A stretch of 64,000 nucleotides of DNA, from contig DIJZ01000025.1 in the NCBI GenBank assembly GCA_002421425.1, positions 29,465-93,464 of the forward strand, read 5' to 3'. Below the pieces are notes generated by a model. It saw nothing but the letters and a program-made list of their open reading frames with translations, made no database searches and had not been told where the DNA came from. Origin of the DNA: Caldifarciminota bacterium UBA5631. GTDB lineage: Bacteria; Hydrothermota; Hydrothermia; UBA1063. Below, one piece after another: positions 16,074 to 26,074 of this stretch; the stretch's first letter is position 1, and the number at the start of each line of letters is the position of its first letter. The position numbers and the translations under genes were made by a program.

Positions 16074-18497
16074 TTACTCCTTCACCCTCAGAATCAAAAG
16101 CCCATTCGAACCATTGGCAACATATGCATAGTTTCCGTGTTTGAAAACCCCCAGTGCAGGCTGATTAGGCACGTAGTAGCCAACTTCAAACAGATTTTCT
16201 GGGTTTGAGATGTCAACTACCCTGAAGCCAGCCCATTCGTATGCAATGTAGGCGAAATTGCCATCAATAGCCACTCCAAGAGCTGCGCCAGGAGTGCTGT
16301 AGTATGAGATTTCATATGGATAATAAGGGTCCTGAACGTCGATTACCCTGAGGCCTGATCCGTGATCTGCTACGTATGCGAAGCCGTTAGAATATTTTAC
16401 CGCCCGAGCATTTTCAGGAGTATCATAGGATCCAAGCACCTGGGGATTGTGGGGGTCTGAAACATCCACTATCACAAGGCCAGCCTCGCCATTCGCCACG
16501 TAAGCATAGCTATCTTCTACGTATACGTCGCGTACTCCTCCCCCACCACCAGGAGAAACGCAAGATGCAACAATATGGGGATCTGAGGGATTGGACACAT
16601 CCACTATGACAAGGCCATCTTGCCCTGCTGCAACGAAGGCGTAGTAACCATAAACATAAACCTTCTGAGCAGCAATAGCTACATTTCCCACTTCATATGG
16701 GTTTGATGGGTTTGTAACGTTCAAAATAAGCAATGATAAGCCGTCGGCTACGAAAGCATAACTTCCTGATACATAGACGCTGCTGCAGGAGCCTGGAGTG
16801 TCATATTGCCCAGCCAGATATGGGTTGGATGGATTTGAGACATTTATTATGTAAAGGGGACTCCAGTTGTTTGCTACGTAGGCGTAGTTATTATAAACAA
16901 AGACATCATAAGAAGCGTAGGGAATTCCGAAGGATTTTACGAGGTAAGGGCAGAGGTAAAAAGTCAGAGGACTGGAATACTGACCCGGTACGTCATCACT
17001 CCTTCTTGCCCTGACCCTCCACTGATATCTTCCACTTGAAATCAATGGGAAAGAAATGGATGTCGATGAAATAATTGTGTCCACAAGAGGATTCGAAAAA
17101 GTTCTCACAGAATCAATGATCTGAATCTGATACATTACCCCTCCAGAGACGTAGCTCCAGGAGAAGTCTACGATTTCGTTATTCCAGAACAGCTGTCCGT
17201 TGGATGGGCTGAGGGGAGTGGGTACAGTGAGAGTCTCGTCAATTTTGTAAAAAATCCTGGAATCGGAAAAAGGTCCTGGAACTTCATTAATCCATGACCT
17301 AACCCGCCAGTAGTACCGATCACTTGTGGGGCTCAACCGCAATCGTATGGATGTTGATTGAATAGAGGTGTCTGTAATAGGTGAGGAAAAATTGGAATCA
17401 TCATCTACCTGTATCTGATATGATGTTACACCCGAAACTGTGCTCCACGAAAATTCGATTCCAAGAATCTGAAGTTCTGAAGCTGTGAATCCTTCTCTGT
17501 TTGCCGGGATTGAAAGAACGGGAGGTGCAAGGGTTGGGTTTTCAATATAAAATGTTCTTGGATTTGAATAAAGACTGGCCGTTTGGTTCTTCCAGGTTCT
17601 TACCCTCCAGTAAAGTTTGCCGCTGTAGTTTGTGATTTGAGCGTAGTAAAAAGGCTGACTCGGAGCGCCAACCAGCATTGGGGAGGAGAAGTCGGAATTA
17701 TTGTCAATCTGGATCTCATAGGCTGTGGCACCGGTTACCGGGTTCCAGGAAAAATAAATTCCCATTTGAGCAGAATCCTTTGATATTACGACGCCTTCAG
17801 CGGGAGAAATGAGTTCTGGTGCCCGGGGAAGTGTATCCAGAATAATCTCAACAGTCACGGGGTCAGACCAATCAGATTGTTTTCCTATTACATCTTTAGC
17901 CTTTGCTCTGATCGAATAACTCCCGGGATTAGACCATGAATGGTAAAAAGTTATCTCACTTCCAGAAGGTTGGTAATTACTCCAATGCAGTGGAGAGCCG
18001 TCACCAAAGTCCACCTGTACTGACACTGAATCTCCATCAGGATCCGATGCAGAGACTCTTATGGTGTAAACCGAGTCTACGTACCCCTGAGAAGGATAAC
18101 TGATTATCATTGGTACATTTGGTGCACTTCCTCCTTCTACTATTTGGACTGTAACGCCTGCTGACCACGAAGAAGCAGCTCCATCCTCGTCCGAGGCTCT
18201 TGCCTTCAATGTGTATGTGCCTGCGGAAGTCCAGGTATGTTCAAAGGATATTGTATCTCCTGATGGGAAGTATTTACTTAAGCTGGAATAGGTTCCATCC
18301 CCGTAGTCGAGAACTACCGCCAAGAGGTCACCATCAGGGTCCTGAGCGGTTACTTCGATTATATAAGGGACGTCCTTAATTCCTATTGACGGGTAACTAA
18401 CGATCTCTGGTTCCTGGGGAGCGCTATTTTTTTTGCAGGCCATTGTGATCAGGCCAAATATAATCAATATTTTTGTGAGTTTCTTAATTTTGCTCAA
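16074..18497 (-). CDS. Lipoprotein with PKD, fibronectin-like and LVIVD-propeller domains
   Basis: An 807-residue surface lipoprotein of unknown ligand. The signal ends in the lipobox I-T-M-A-C at Cys21. Residues about 28-220 hold two PKD-type beta domains (YDYGDGT-like DYGDGTYSS, VDFGDGSPL). About 225-520 hold three fibronectin-like repeats, each with an F-S-W-x-x-V-S/T-G...Y-x-I-Q-I/V-D motif. About 530-800 form a run of LVIVD repeats (NYAYVANNW, GLVIVDVSNPSDP, GLRVIDVQDPYYP), which build a beta-propeller. The start is TTG, 5 nt after GGAGG. Modular architecture suggests protein or carbohydrate binding on the cell surface. Confidence 0.88.
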   Translation of the reverse strand: MSKIKKLTKILIIFGLITMACKKNSAPQEPEIVSYPSIGIKDVPYIIEVTAQDPDGDLLAVVLDYGDGTYSSLSKYFPSGDTISFEHTWTSAGTYTLKARASDEDGAASSWSAGVTVQIVEGGSAPNVPMIISYPSQGYVDSVYTIRVSASDPDGDSVSVQVDFGDGSPLHWSNYQPSGSEITFYHSWSNPGSYSIRAKAKDVIGKQSDWSDPVTVEIILDTLPRAPELISPAEGVVISKDSAQMGIYFSWNPVTGATAYEIQIDNNSDFSSPMLVGAPSQPFYYAQITNYSGKLYWRVRTWKNQTASLYSNPRTFYIENPTLAPPVLSIPANREGFTASELQILGIEFSWSTVSGVTSYQIQVDDDSNFSSPITDTSIQSTSIRLRLSPTSDRYYWRVRSWINEVPGPFSDSRIFYKIDETLTVPTPLSPSNGQLFWNNEIVDFSWSYVSGGVMYQIQIIDSVRTFSNPLVDTIISSTSISFPLISSGRYQWRVRARRSDDVPGQYSSPLTFYLCPYLVKSFGIPYASYDVFVYNNYAYVANNWSPLYIINVSNPSNPYLAGQYDTPGSCSSVYVSGSYAFVADGLSLLILNVTNPSNPYEVGNVAIAAQKVYVYGYYAFVAAGQDGLVIVDVSNPSDPHIVASCVSPGGGGGVRDVYVEDSYAYVANGEAGLVIVDVSDPHNPQVLGSYDTPENARAVKYSNGFAYVADHGSGLRVIDVQDPYYPYEISYYSTPGAALGVAIDGNFAYIAYEWAGFRVVDISNPENLFEVGYYVPNQPALGVFKHGNYAYVANGSNGLLILRVKE

Positions 18498-18595
18498 GAG
18501 AGCCTCCTGTATTAGTTTATTATAATACTATTGTGGGGTAAAACCGGGCCACCTGCAATGTGGGACTTTCACAACAACCGCTGTACAATATGTAA

Positions 18596-20221
18596 ATGAA
18601 AATACTAATCATTTTGCTGGATTTATGGTTTATCAGGGATTTTCAGGTGCGCATAGATCTTAATCCTGAAAATCGAATCAGAGTGCGTGAGCTCATTACA
18701 GTGGACTTCCAGAACGAAGAAAGGCACGGGATATACCGAAATATTCCGACCTCCTTCAGGGGCTCAGATCTTGGCTTCAGGTTAATTACCGCCGATAACC
18801 TTGAAAAACCTGGTACGCCTGTAAAAACAGTGAAGGGCTGGAATGAAGTAACGGTGAGGATTGGAGATCCTGGCGCCACCATTTCCGGTATAAGACAGTA
18901 CTTAATTGAATATGAAGTGAAAGATGTTGTTTTTGACACCCTCGGAAAGGACTGCTTCATATGGAATGTAACGGGAAGCGGATGGGCAGTCCCTATCGAA
19001 AAAGCAGAGTGTTATATCAGCCTGGGTAATTTGCCATGGCCTTCTGAAACTAAAGGATATACAGGTGCTTACGGAGAAAAGGGACAGAATTACAGAGTTG
19101 AGGTGGATTCTTCTTCAAAAACGATAGTCTTGCAAACTACAAAGGCATTGATGCCCTATGAAGGGTTTAGTGTACTTCTGAACTTCGACGGAAATTATTT
19201 CAAAAAACCTACAAAAGCGAAAAGGATACTGCATGGAATTTTGATTTTCTGGCCTTTGTACATTTCGATGTTTATTGGAATTGTGTTATATTTTGAATGG
19301 AAAAGGAAAGGTAGAGACCCCTATACAGGTCCCGTAGTGGTTCAGTATGAACCATCTCCAGACCTAACAGCCTCTGAAAGTGGAACTATGATCGATGAAA
19401 AAGTTGACCCGAGGGATATAACTGCTGAAATTATGTTTCTGATTCTTAATGGGTATATTATTCTTGAAAGCGTAAATCATAAGGACTACCTTCTCAGAAA
19501 AAATAAGGATTGTGACAAATTATTGAAGGACCACCAGTGCGAACTTTTAAAGAGACTTTTCAAAGAAGATTATACCAAGGGTGAAAATGCAGTAAAACTG
19601 TCAGCTCTAAAGGAGCACTTTTACGTTGATTTCAAATTTCTTGAAAAGGAGATCTATAAAAGGCTAACGAATGCCGGATTTTTTTCCGAAAGCCCTTTAA
19701 ATGTTAGAAAAAGATATACAGTAATTGGATTTTTATCTTTTTTTGGATATTTGATTTTAGCGAGTATTCTTGCACCCAAAATCCCGACCGTAGCATTTTT
19801 GATACCTTTATCGGCCTTTCTAACTTCGGGCTTGATTGTTTTCTTCGGGAATGTTATGGTGGCAAAGACTATGAGAGGCGCAGAAGTTCTGCGTTATATA
19901 AGAGGGTTAAAGGAATTCATAAGAACTGTCGAAAAAGATCGGTTAAAACGTTTTGCCCTTGATAAACCAGAGATGTTTAAGAATCTCCTTCCTTACGCCA
20001 TTTCTTTTGGTGAAGAAGAAAAGTGGGTAAGAGTCTTCGAAGAAATTTATGAAGAACTAAGAAAAACCACAGGAGTTGGCGTCATAAACGTTCGTGGATT
20101 TTTGCCGGCTCTGTCCTATATGAATTCAAGCATATATTCACCGCCTCGTTCCTCGGGCGGTGGTAGTAGTGGGGGATTTAGTGGGGGAGGCGCCGGAGGT
20201 AGTGGAGGAGGAGCCTGGTAG
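18596..20221 (+). CDS. DUF2207-family membrane protein
   Basis: A 541-residue membrane protein of unknown function. The N-terminal exported domain begins with a short hydrophobic stretch and has RVRELITVDFQNEERHGIYR, the hallmark of DUF2207. One membrane helix follows near residue 215-240 (LIFWPLYISMFIGIVLYFEW), then a cytoplasmic domain with DPRDITAEIMFLILNGYI, and two further helices near 380-425. The C-terminus is a low-complexity Ser/Gly tail ending GGGAW, which is also typical of the family. A TACAAT box lies only 6 nt before the ATG and no Shine-Dalgarno is present. It is divergent from the LVIVD lipoprotein. Confidence 0.85.
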   Translation: MKILIILLDLWFIRDFQVRIDLNPENRIRVRELITVDFQNEERHGIYRNIPTSFRGSDLGFRLITADNLEKPGTPVKTVKGWNEVTVRIGDPGATISGIRQYLIEYEVKDVVFDTLGKDCFIWNVTGSGWAVPIEKAECYISLGNLPWPSETKGYTGAYGEKGQNYRVEVDSSSKTIVLQTTKALMPYEGFSVLLNFDGNYFKKPTKAKRILHGILIFWPLYISMFIGIVLYFEWKRKGRDPYTGPVVVQYEPSPDLTASESGTMIDEKVDPRDITAEIMFLILNGYIILESVNHKDYLLRKNKDCDKLLKDHQCELLKRLFKEDYTKGENAVKLSALKEHFYVDFKFLEKEIYKRLTNAGFFSESPLNVRKRYTVIGFLSFFGYLILASILAPKIPTVAFLIPLSAFLTSGLIVFFGNVMVAKTMRGAEVLRYIRGLKEFIRTVEKDRLKRFALDKPEMFKNLLPYAISFGEEEKWVRVFEEIYEELRKTTGVGVINVRGFLPALSYMNSSIYSPPRSSGGGSSGGFSGGGAGGSGGGAW

Positions 20222-20331
20222 GATCGTTGCTCCCTTCTGCACCTTACCATTTTTAAAAAGATGCTTTGATTCTGAGAAATTCAGCGTTGTCACGTTTTTC
20301 TCTCTCGCGTCCTTGCGTTTATAATAATACT

Positions 20332-21258
20332 ATGAAAGTACTTATTACAGGAGGATGTGGGTTTATTGGCTCCCACGTTCAGGACCACTATCTGCGTGCA
20401 GGTTATGAGGTTGTTGTGGTGGACAATCTCTCTTCAGGGAAGAAAGAATTTCTTAATTCCCTGGCGAATTTTTATCAGGTTGACGTGAGAGATTTCAGTT
20501 CACTGGAGCGGATTTTCCTTAAAGAACGTCCTGACATTGTTAATCATCACGCCGCACAGATTAGTGTAGTATACTCAACCAGGAACCCCCAGGAGGATGC
20601 CGAAATAAACATTAAAGGGCTGATTAATGTTCTGGACCTGTCAGTGAAGTACTCAGTTAAGAGATTTCTCTTTTCTTCAAGTGGTGGAGCAATATATGGA
20701 AACCCAATCTATTTGCCCTGTGATGAATTTCATCCTGTAGAACCTCTGAGTCCCTACGGTGTTTCTAAGTATAGCGGCGAACTTTACGTTAGATACTTCC
20801 ACAAGAATTTTGGACTGGACTATGCTGTGTTAAGGTATGGTAACGTCTTTGGACCGCGGCAGGACCCCTATGGTGAAGCTGGAGTTGTCGCTATTTTTGG
20901 ATTGAATATGCTCCAGGATAAAGAATGTTTCATTTTTGGTGATGGCAATCAGGAGAGAGATTTTGTATATGTAGAGGATGTGGCTAAGGCAAATCTCCTT
21001 CTTACCGAAGCTATTCTTGGAAAAGAGAGAGAATTTAATGTAGGGTCAGGGGTTGGAACTTCGGTGAACAGGTTGTTCAATATTATGAAAGATATAACGG
21101 GGTATAAACGGGAGCCCGTATACAAAGAGGCAAGGAAGGGTGAGGTTTACCGTGTCTATCTTAATACCGAGAGGATCAGAAGAATGGGCTGGAGTCCCAG
21201 CGTTTCCCTCGAAGAAGGTATTAGAAGAACTGTAGAGCACATTAAACAGGGTAATTGA
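20332..21258 (+). CDS. NAD-dependent sugar epimerase/dehydratase (GalE-like)
   Basis: A 308-residue extended short-chain dehydrogenase acting on nucleotide sugars. The start at 20332 gives MKVLITGGCGFIGSHVQDHY with the NAD-binding GGxGFIGSH. Later come VDNLSSGK, DVRD, the SSSGGAIYG segment, the catalytic SPYGVSKYSGELYV (Y-x3-K), RYGNVFGPRQDPYGEAGVV and FGDGNQERDFVYVEDVA. This is the UDP-glucose/UDP-GlcNAc 4-epimerase pattern, but the exact sugar is uncertain. Bases before 20332 are non-homologous, and a TATAAT box sits 6 nt upstream of the ATG without a Shine-Dalgarno. Its stop overlaps the acylphosphatase ATG (TGATG). Confidence 0.88.
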   Translation: MKVLITGGCGFIGSHVQDHYLRAGYEVVVVDNLSSGKKEFLNSLANFYQVDVRDFSSLERIFLKERPDIVNHHAAQISVVYSTRNPQEDAEINIKGLINVLDLSVKYSVKRFLFSSSGGAIYGNPIYLPCDEFHPVEPLSPYGVSKYSGELYVRYFHKNFGLDYAVLRYGNVFGPRQDPYGEAGVVAIFGLNMLQDKECFIFGDGNQERDFVYVEDVAKANLLLTEAILGKEREFNVGSGVGTSVNRLFNIMKDITGYKREPVYKEARKGEVYRVYLNTERIRRMGWSPSVSLEEGIRRTVEHIKQGN

Positions 21259-21533
21259 TGGCTCTCAAACGCTATTATTTGAGGGTTTATGGATTGGTTC
21301 AGGGAGTAGGGTTCAGATACTATGCTATGAGGCTTGCCCGAAGTATGAATATAAGTGGGTGGGTCAGGAATCTTTACGATGGTTCCGTAGAGATTGAGGC
21401 AGAAGGTATAGAGGAGGATCTGGAAGGGTTTGTTCTAAAAATTTCCGAAGGTCCTCCTGCTGCGGTAATTGAAAAGGTTGTGAAGCAGGAAATTCCACCT
21501 CAGGGTGCAAAGGGCTTTGAAGTAAGGTTTTGA
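21258..21533 (+). CDS. acyP: Acylphosphatase
   Basis: A 91-residue enzyme that hydrolyses acyl phosphates such as acetyl or carbamoyl phosphate. The active-site loop YGLVQGVGFRYYAMRLA contains the phosphate-binding Arg, and GWVRNLYDGSVEIEAEG contains the catalytic Asn (V-R-N). Length and motif spacing are normal for the family. I use the ATG at 21258, which shares one base with the preceding stop, instead of an in-frame TTG at 21255. A strong hairpin follows 14 nt after the stop. Confidence 0.95.
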   Translation: MALKRYYLRVYGLVQGVGFRYYAMRLARSMNISGWVRNLYDGSVEIEAEGIEEDLEGFVLKISEGPPAAVIEKVVKQEIPPQGAKGFEVRF

Positions 21534-21547
21534 AATTTGATAGCAAT

Positions 21548-21578
21548 AAAAAAGGGGGCCCGAAGGGCCCCCTTTTTT
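21548..21578. terminator. Bidirectional intrinsic terminator
   Basis: A perfect hairpin GGGGGCCC-GAA-GGGCCCCC is flanked by AAAAAA on the left and TTTTTT on the right, so it can terminate transcription from both sides. It lies between the convergent acylphosphatase and OmpA-family genes. Confidence 0.95.
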
Positions 21579-21594
21579 ATTTTCTACTTTTCAA

Positions 21595-23988
21595 CTATTC
21601 AATGGTTCCGAGGATTGTAAACTCAACTCTTCGGTTCTTCTGGTAATCATCTTCGCTCTTTTCAGGGAATACCACGAGCTTTCTTTCGCCATATCCTTTA
21701 GCAATTAACCTCTCCGGAGGAATATTATGTACTTTTATCAGGTAATCTCTAACAGATTTTGCTCTTGCGTCGGAGAGCTTAAGGTTGTAAGCATCAGAAC
21801 CTCTGGAGTCAGTGTGTCCACCGATTTCGACTTTTACATTAGGATACTCGTTCAGGAACAGGGCAATGGAATCAAGTACTGGATATGACTCTGGCTTTAT
21901 GTCCGCCTTATTCAGTTCAAAGTAAATATTCCTGAAAGTAAACACCATCTTTTGTTTTAGAAGGGATACGTCCTTTGTGGTTTTCCTGCCACCTTCGATC
22001 ACAAAACCAGCCTCGAAGGGAATATATTTTTCTGACGTAACCTTTATTCTGTAAGCACCCTCGACAAGTTTTATACTGAACTCACCGGTGGAAGGTGTGT
22101 TTAACGTCTGAATTAATGTACCCGTCGAATCAAAAAGATCAATCTTTGCAGTGAGTGGTGTGAGGGCCTTTGCGTCGAGTACCTTTCCGATTAGCTCACC
22201 CTCTGTTGGCACAATAGTGTAGTTCCTGGTCAGGGTTTGCAGGGCCTTGATATCAAAGGTTTCGTAAATCGGTTTATAGTTTGCCTCTTTTATTCTGATG
22301 GAATAGACTCCCTCAAGATATTTTCTCGAAACCTTGCCACTTGGGTCCGTGAGTAATGTATCAATTTTTCCACCTGCATCTTCAATAAGTACCGTAACAT
22401 ATTCTTTCGGCAGACCCGTTACGAAGTCTGTTACCTGGACCACCAGATCACCCATTAGAGGTTTGAGGTAGAAAACGGTCTTAACCTTTTGTTTTTTATC
22501 AACGAAAATTGTGGTATCCTTTGAGGTGTAGTCTTTTGCATAAACACGGATTTTCGTCCAGCCCCATGGTACTCTCATCTTGAAGTGTCCGTTCTTTCCA
22601 GTGGTGACAGTAGCCTTTCTACCATTGTATTTCACTACGTCAACCTTTGCAATGAGGGGAGTTCCTGTAACGGTATCAATTATGTCACCTTCAATGTACT
22701 GATTTATTACGCTTCTAAATCCGGCAGTTACTGTTGCAGAAAGTCCTTCAGCAGATGAAATAATCCCACCCTGGTTCGAAACCCCCACATTAACAAACAT
22801 AAATGGGAGCTGGAAGCCTGTTCCCACTGAAAAGCTTGGCCTCAGTCCGCCTCCAAAGGTTGTACCCACCAGGAGAGGGATAAAGGTGTTCATTTCCATG
22901 GCAAGGGAGAGTTTCGGAGTTGTGCTGGAAAGGGCAGAATTCTTGAATCCCTGTTCAAGGTCAAAGTAGAAACGGAATGGAAGGCGATAGAAGTCGTATC
23001 TTCCAGAAATTCTCAGTAAAAGCGGCAAAGCTGTGGTAAAGTTAGTTCTATTTCTTTCAAGCGTATCAGTAAAGATTTCTTCCAGGGAATCAACGGAAAA
23101 GAGGTCAACGAAGTTAAATTGAGTGGAGTTTATGGCTCCAATACCGGAGAATGTAGAATCAGAGTTCCAGAAGATTTTTGAGAACATGTTCTCTATGGTC
23201 AATCCCAGGGTGAACTTAGGTGTAAGTTCTATCGAAGAGCCGAGGGTAAAGCTGAAGCCATTTCCTGCTGGATTGAAAATCTGGTCAACGGTAAGATTTT
23301 CCATATTGTAAACAAAATTGGGAGTGGAGTACATAAAGTCCACGGTGTCAACGACTTCCATCACCGTTTCTCCTATGGAAATCCTCCCGGTCCTGGATGA
23401 AATTTTTGAATAGCCGAGTCCTACTATATAAGAGCCCGACAGTCCAAAGTGAACGTTTTTACCGGATATCTTCTCCTTAATTCCAAAACCAAGGGAAGAT
23501 TCTTGATACAAAATTGCCTCCCCATAGAGGCTTGAGAAATCATAGTCATTATTGACCTGGACACCGTATAGTCCAATTCTGAAAAGGTCAGCAGGAAGTT
23601 GGATTTTCGCAGCGTCAACGATTTTTGAAGCAAGTCCAACGGGTCCGATGGAGATTCCAAAGGGCATAATGCTTGCATACTGGTTTATCAGGAAGTTATC
23701 TCCAATCTTATCCATAACCTTTCGTTTAAAGGCATCGGTGATGGTATCCATTGGAGCAAATTCGTTGTATAGGTCAAGTGAAAGTAAATTATTATTGAAG
23801 CCGCCATGTATGTAGGGAATCATTAGTACAAAGGAAGGATTATACTTTGACGCGAGGTTCTGAGGGGAGTGGAAAATGGAATATGGACCGAAATGTCCCG
23901 TTGTTCCATACCACTCTCCGTTGAAGGAGATAACTGGATACGCACTGGCCAGCCCAACAGCTACGAACAGAGCAAATATTTTTTTCAT
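21595..23988 (-). CDS. OmpA-family outer membrane protein with barrel and regulatory-like repeats
   Basis: A 797-residue envelope protein. A signal peptide (MKKIFALFVAVGLASA) leads into about 410 residues of alternating aromatic/hydrophobic strands typical of a DUF5723-like outer membrane barrel. Three carboxypeptidase-regulatory-like beta domains follow near 435-510, 512-590 and 600-670 (each with a G-x-V/I-x-D...T-G-x-P-x motif). The C-terminal OmpA domain (about 690-797) has FELNKADIKPES, IGGHTDSRGSDAYNLKLS and RLIAKGYGE, the peptidoglycan-binding signature. It starts 4 nt after the stop of a lipoprotein gene and ends in a shared bidirectional terminator. It probably anchors the outer membrane to the wall. 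Confidence 0.88.
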   Translation of the reverse strand: MKKIFALFVAVGLASAYPVISFNGEWYGTTGHFGPYSIFHSPQNLASKYNPSFVLMIPYIHGGFNNNLLSLDLYNEFAPMDTITDAFKRKVMDKIGDNFLINQYASIMPFGISIGPVGLASKIVDAAKIQLPADLFRIGLYGVQVNNDYDFSSLYGEAILYQESSLGFGIKEKISGKNVHFGLSGSYIVGLGYSKISSRTGRISIGETVMEVVDTVDFMYSTPNFVYNMENLTVDQIFNPAGNGFSFTLGSSIELTPKFTLGLTIENMFSKIFWNSDSTFSGIGAINSTQFNFVDLFSVDSLEEIFTDTLERNRTNFTTALPLLLRISGRYDFYRLPFRFYFDLEQGFKNSALSSTTPKLSLAMEMNTFIPLLVGTTFGGGLRPSFSVGTGFQLPFMFVNVGVSNQGGIISSAEGLSATVTAGFRSVINQYIEGDIIDTVTGTPLIAKVDVVKYNGRKATVTTGKNGHFKMRVPWGWTKIRVYAKDYTSKDTTIFVDKKQKVKTVFYLKPLMGDLVVQVTDFVTGLPKEYVTVLIEDAGGKIDTLLTDPSGKVSRKYLEGVYSIRIKEANYKPIYETFDIKALQTLTRNYTIVPTEGELIGKVLDAKALTPLTAKIDLFDSTGTLIQTLNTPSTGEFSIKLVEGAYRIKVTSEKYIPFEAGFVIEGGRKTTKDVSLLKQKMVFTFRNIYFELNKADIKPESYPVLDSIALFLNEYPNVKVEIGGHTDSRGSDAYNLKLSDARAKSVRDYLIKVHNIPPERLIAKGYGERKLVVFPEKSEDDYQKNRRVEFTILGTIE

Positions 23989-23992
23989 ATTG

Positions 23993-25027
23993 TTATTCCT
24001 CCTCTTGCAGCTTCTCGAAATCCAGATACCCTTTTACTCTTACGTATCCGCCAATCCTCAGGTAGTCTTCCGGTCGAAATTTCGCCGTTCCCGATTGGGA
24101 AGGCACTCTTATACTTAGATGCAGGAACATGGTATCCTTTTTCATGTAGTTGAAAAGCTGCCTTGATGCCGTTGCGTGGAAAGTGCTCTGGATTTCATTC
24201 TCGGCAAATCCGTCAGAAGATAAGGAGGCGGGAGCAATTGCAGATCTGTTAAAAACTACCGAGCTATCGGTTTTTTCCTTGTTAAGGACCCATGTGGTCA
24301 TTTCGAGGCCTATAGGAAGATGGTTTCCTGCACGCATGTGGAATTCAACGGTATCGATAAGTTCTTTTTCTGCAAATTTCATAGTCGAGGAATCAATTTC
24401 AATGGTTATTTCCTCAAAGATCAATGTATCTCCGCGGAAGTTGATATGGGCAGGTATTTCGTAACCCATGTATAGGGTATCAATGTTTACCGCACCTACG
24501 GAACCAGTTCCTCTCAAGGTAACACTAAAAGAACCAATAGGCACATCAGTCAGTCTTGCCCTTATGACCGTATCACAGATTCCTGCTGGTAAAGAGACTC
24601 TGATAGTGTCACCATCGATGGGGATGCCGTCTTTGAAGTATGTGAGTCCGAAGTAGAGTGTAACGGGGAGTATGACATTTCCTTTAAGTCGCATCGTGCC
24701 CACTACAGAATGGAGCTCACTCTGAATATTTGTCCTCAGTGTATCGAAAACATCGGGTAAACCGTGGGAGAAGAAAATATTGATGGTGCTATCTACGGCG
24801 AAATACTGATTCACGATGGTGGTATCCTCACCAAAGAAAATGGAATCCTGCCGGGTATAAAGATAAGTGGGATTGTCTTCAATGAAGCTGGCGAGAGTGT
24901 ATGAAGAGTCTATCAGCGGTAAGCTTGCATCCAGAGGAAGGATCTTGTTACTGTTCCACTCCTCCACTTTCAGGTTACACCCAGCCATTAATATGGCAAG
25001 GGCAATAACCACGCGTAATCTTTTCAT
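23993..25027 (-). CDS. Lipoprotein of unknown function
   Basis: A 344-residue lipoprotein. MKRLRVVIALAILMAGCNLK shows a basic start, hydrophobic core and lipobox M-A-G-C (Cys17). The mature part is beta-rich, with repeated short segments such as RVSLPAGICDTVIRARL and LIFEEITIEIDSSTMKF, and no motif I recognise. GGAGG lies 5 nt before the ATG. It lies between manC (13 nt upstream) and the OmpA-family gene (4 nt downstream), so co-expression with the barrel protein suggests an outer-membrane partner; that is inference. Confidence 0.75.
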   Translation of the reverse strand: MKRLRVVIALAILMAGCNLKVEEWNSNKILPLDASLPLIDSSYTLASFIEDNPTYLYTRQDSIFFGEDTTIVNQYFAVDSTINIFFSHGLPDVFDTLRTNIQSELHSVVGTMRLKGNVILPVTLYFGLTYFKDGIPIDGDTIRVSLPAGICDTVIRARLTDVPIGSFSVTLRGTGSVGAVNIDTLYMGYEIPAHINFRGDTLIFEEITIEIDSSTMKFAEKELIDTVEFHMRAGNHLPIGLEMTTWVLNKEKTDSSVVFNRSAIAPASLSSDGFAENEIQSTFHATASRQLFNYMKKDTMFLHLSIRVPSQSGTAKFRPEDYLRIGGYVRVKGYLDFEKLQEEE

Positions 25028-25040
25028 AAAAGCCTCCTTG

Positions 25041-26072
25041 CTACAAAAGTTCTGTATGATTCTTTGCTCTGAGTATTTCTCTTAATTTCTTTACTTTCTG
25101 TGCCTCCGATTTCGGTATTACAAGCACTACATCTTTTGTGGAAACTACAATCATATCCTTTAGCCCCAGGGCTGCGATTATTGGGCCTTCTGAGATAAGT
25201 ATAGAATTTTCGCATTCGTCGAAGGCCATCTCTCCTTTTATTATATTCCCGTAGCTATCACTGGTCAATATGTTTGCAAGAGATGGAAAGGACCCGAGGT
25301 CTTCCCATAGAAATGTTCCTTCAACCACAGCAATGTTATCAGCTTTTTCCATGATGGCATAATCAACAGAAATTTCTGGTGCTCTTTCGTAAAGCAAACC
25401 AATATCCTCAGGAATTTTAGTATTTTTGAGATCTTGATAGAAGTCTGGCATATAAGCCTTCAGAGCCCTGTCAAAAGTTCTAACGTGCCAGATAAACATT
25501 CCTGCGTTCCAGTAAAAATTGCCTGAAAGCAGGTATTTTTCTGCGGTTTCTCTATCTGGTTTCTCATGGAATTTTCTCACGCTGTATGCCCCTGCATCGA
25601 TTTCAATTCCCTTTTCAATATAACCGTATCCCGTTTCAGGTCTGTCAGGCTTAATTCCAATCGTGACAATGTAGCCTTTCTCTGCAAGATGTTTGGCTTT
25701 TTTTATGGTCTCTGTGAATTTGTTTTCTCCTTCTAAGTAGTGGTCGGAAGGGAAGATTGCCAGAATGCAGTCTCCATATTTCCTCAAGGCGTATTCGTTG
25801 GCTGCAGCGCAGGCTGGAGCCGTATTTCTCCCTACCGGTTCCAGAATCAGAAAGGCATCAGGGAAAAGGCTTTTGAGCTTTTCTTCAAATCTTGAATTTG
25901 AAATGAAGAAGATTTCGTCAACCTCTTTCATCCTGTTAAGTCTGTGGAAGGTCTCTTCTATAAGCGATTTATTTCCAAAAATCTTCAGAAACTGTTTTGG
26001 ATTATCTTCTCTGGATAATGGCCAGAATCTCTCGCCCTTCCCGCCTGAAAGAACACCTGCCACAAATTTCAT
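25041..26072 (-). CDS. manC: Mannose-1-phosphate guanylyltransferase
   Basis: This enzyme makes GDP-mannose from mannose-1-phosphate and GTP, feeding surface glycan synthesis. The 343-residue nucleotidyltransferase has the pyrophosphorylase loop LSGGKGERFWPLSRED (residues 8-23), PKQFLKIFG, EPVGRNTAPACAAA, FPSDHYL, ETGYGYIEKG, EKPD and GNFYWNAGMFIW. Length fits a monofunctional GMP without the C-terminal isomerase domain. A TATAAT box lies 7 nt before the ATG, with no Shine-Dalgarno, so the message may be leaderless. It heads the unit with the lipoprotein and OmpA-family genes. Confidence 0.93.
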   Translation of the reverse strand: MKFVAGVLSGGKGERFWPLSREDNPKQFLKIFGNKSLIEETFHRLNRMKEVDEIFFISNSRFEEKLKSLFPDAFLILEPVGRNTAPACAAANEYALRKYGDCILAIFPSDHYLEGENKFTETIKKAKHLAEKGYIVTIGIKPDRPETGYGYIEKGIEIDAGAYSVRKFHEKPDRETAEKYLLSGNFYWNAGMFIWHVRTFDRALKAYMPDFYQDLKNTKIPEDIGLLYERAPEISVDYAIMEKADNIAVVEGTFLWEDLGSFPSLANILTSDSYGNIIKGEMAFDECENSILISEGPIIAALGLKDMIVVSTKDVVLVIPKSEAQKVKKLREILRAKNHTELL

Positions 26073-26074
26073 AT

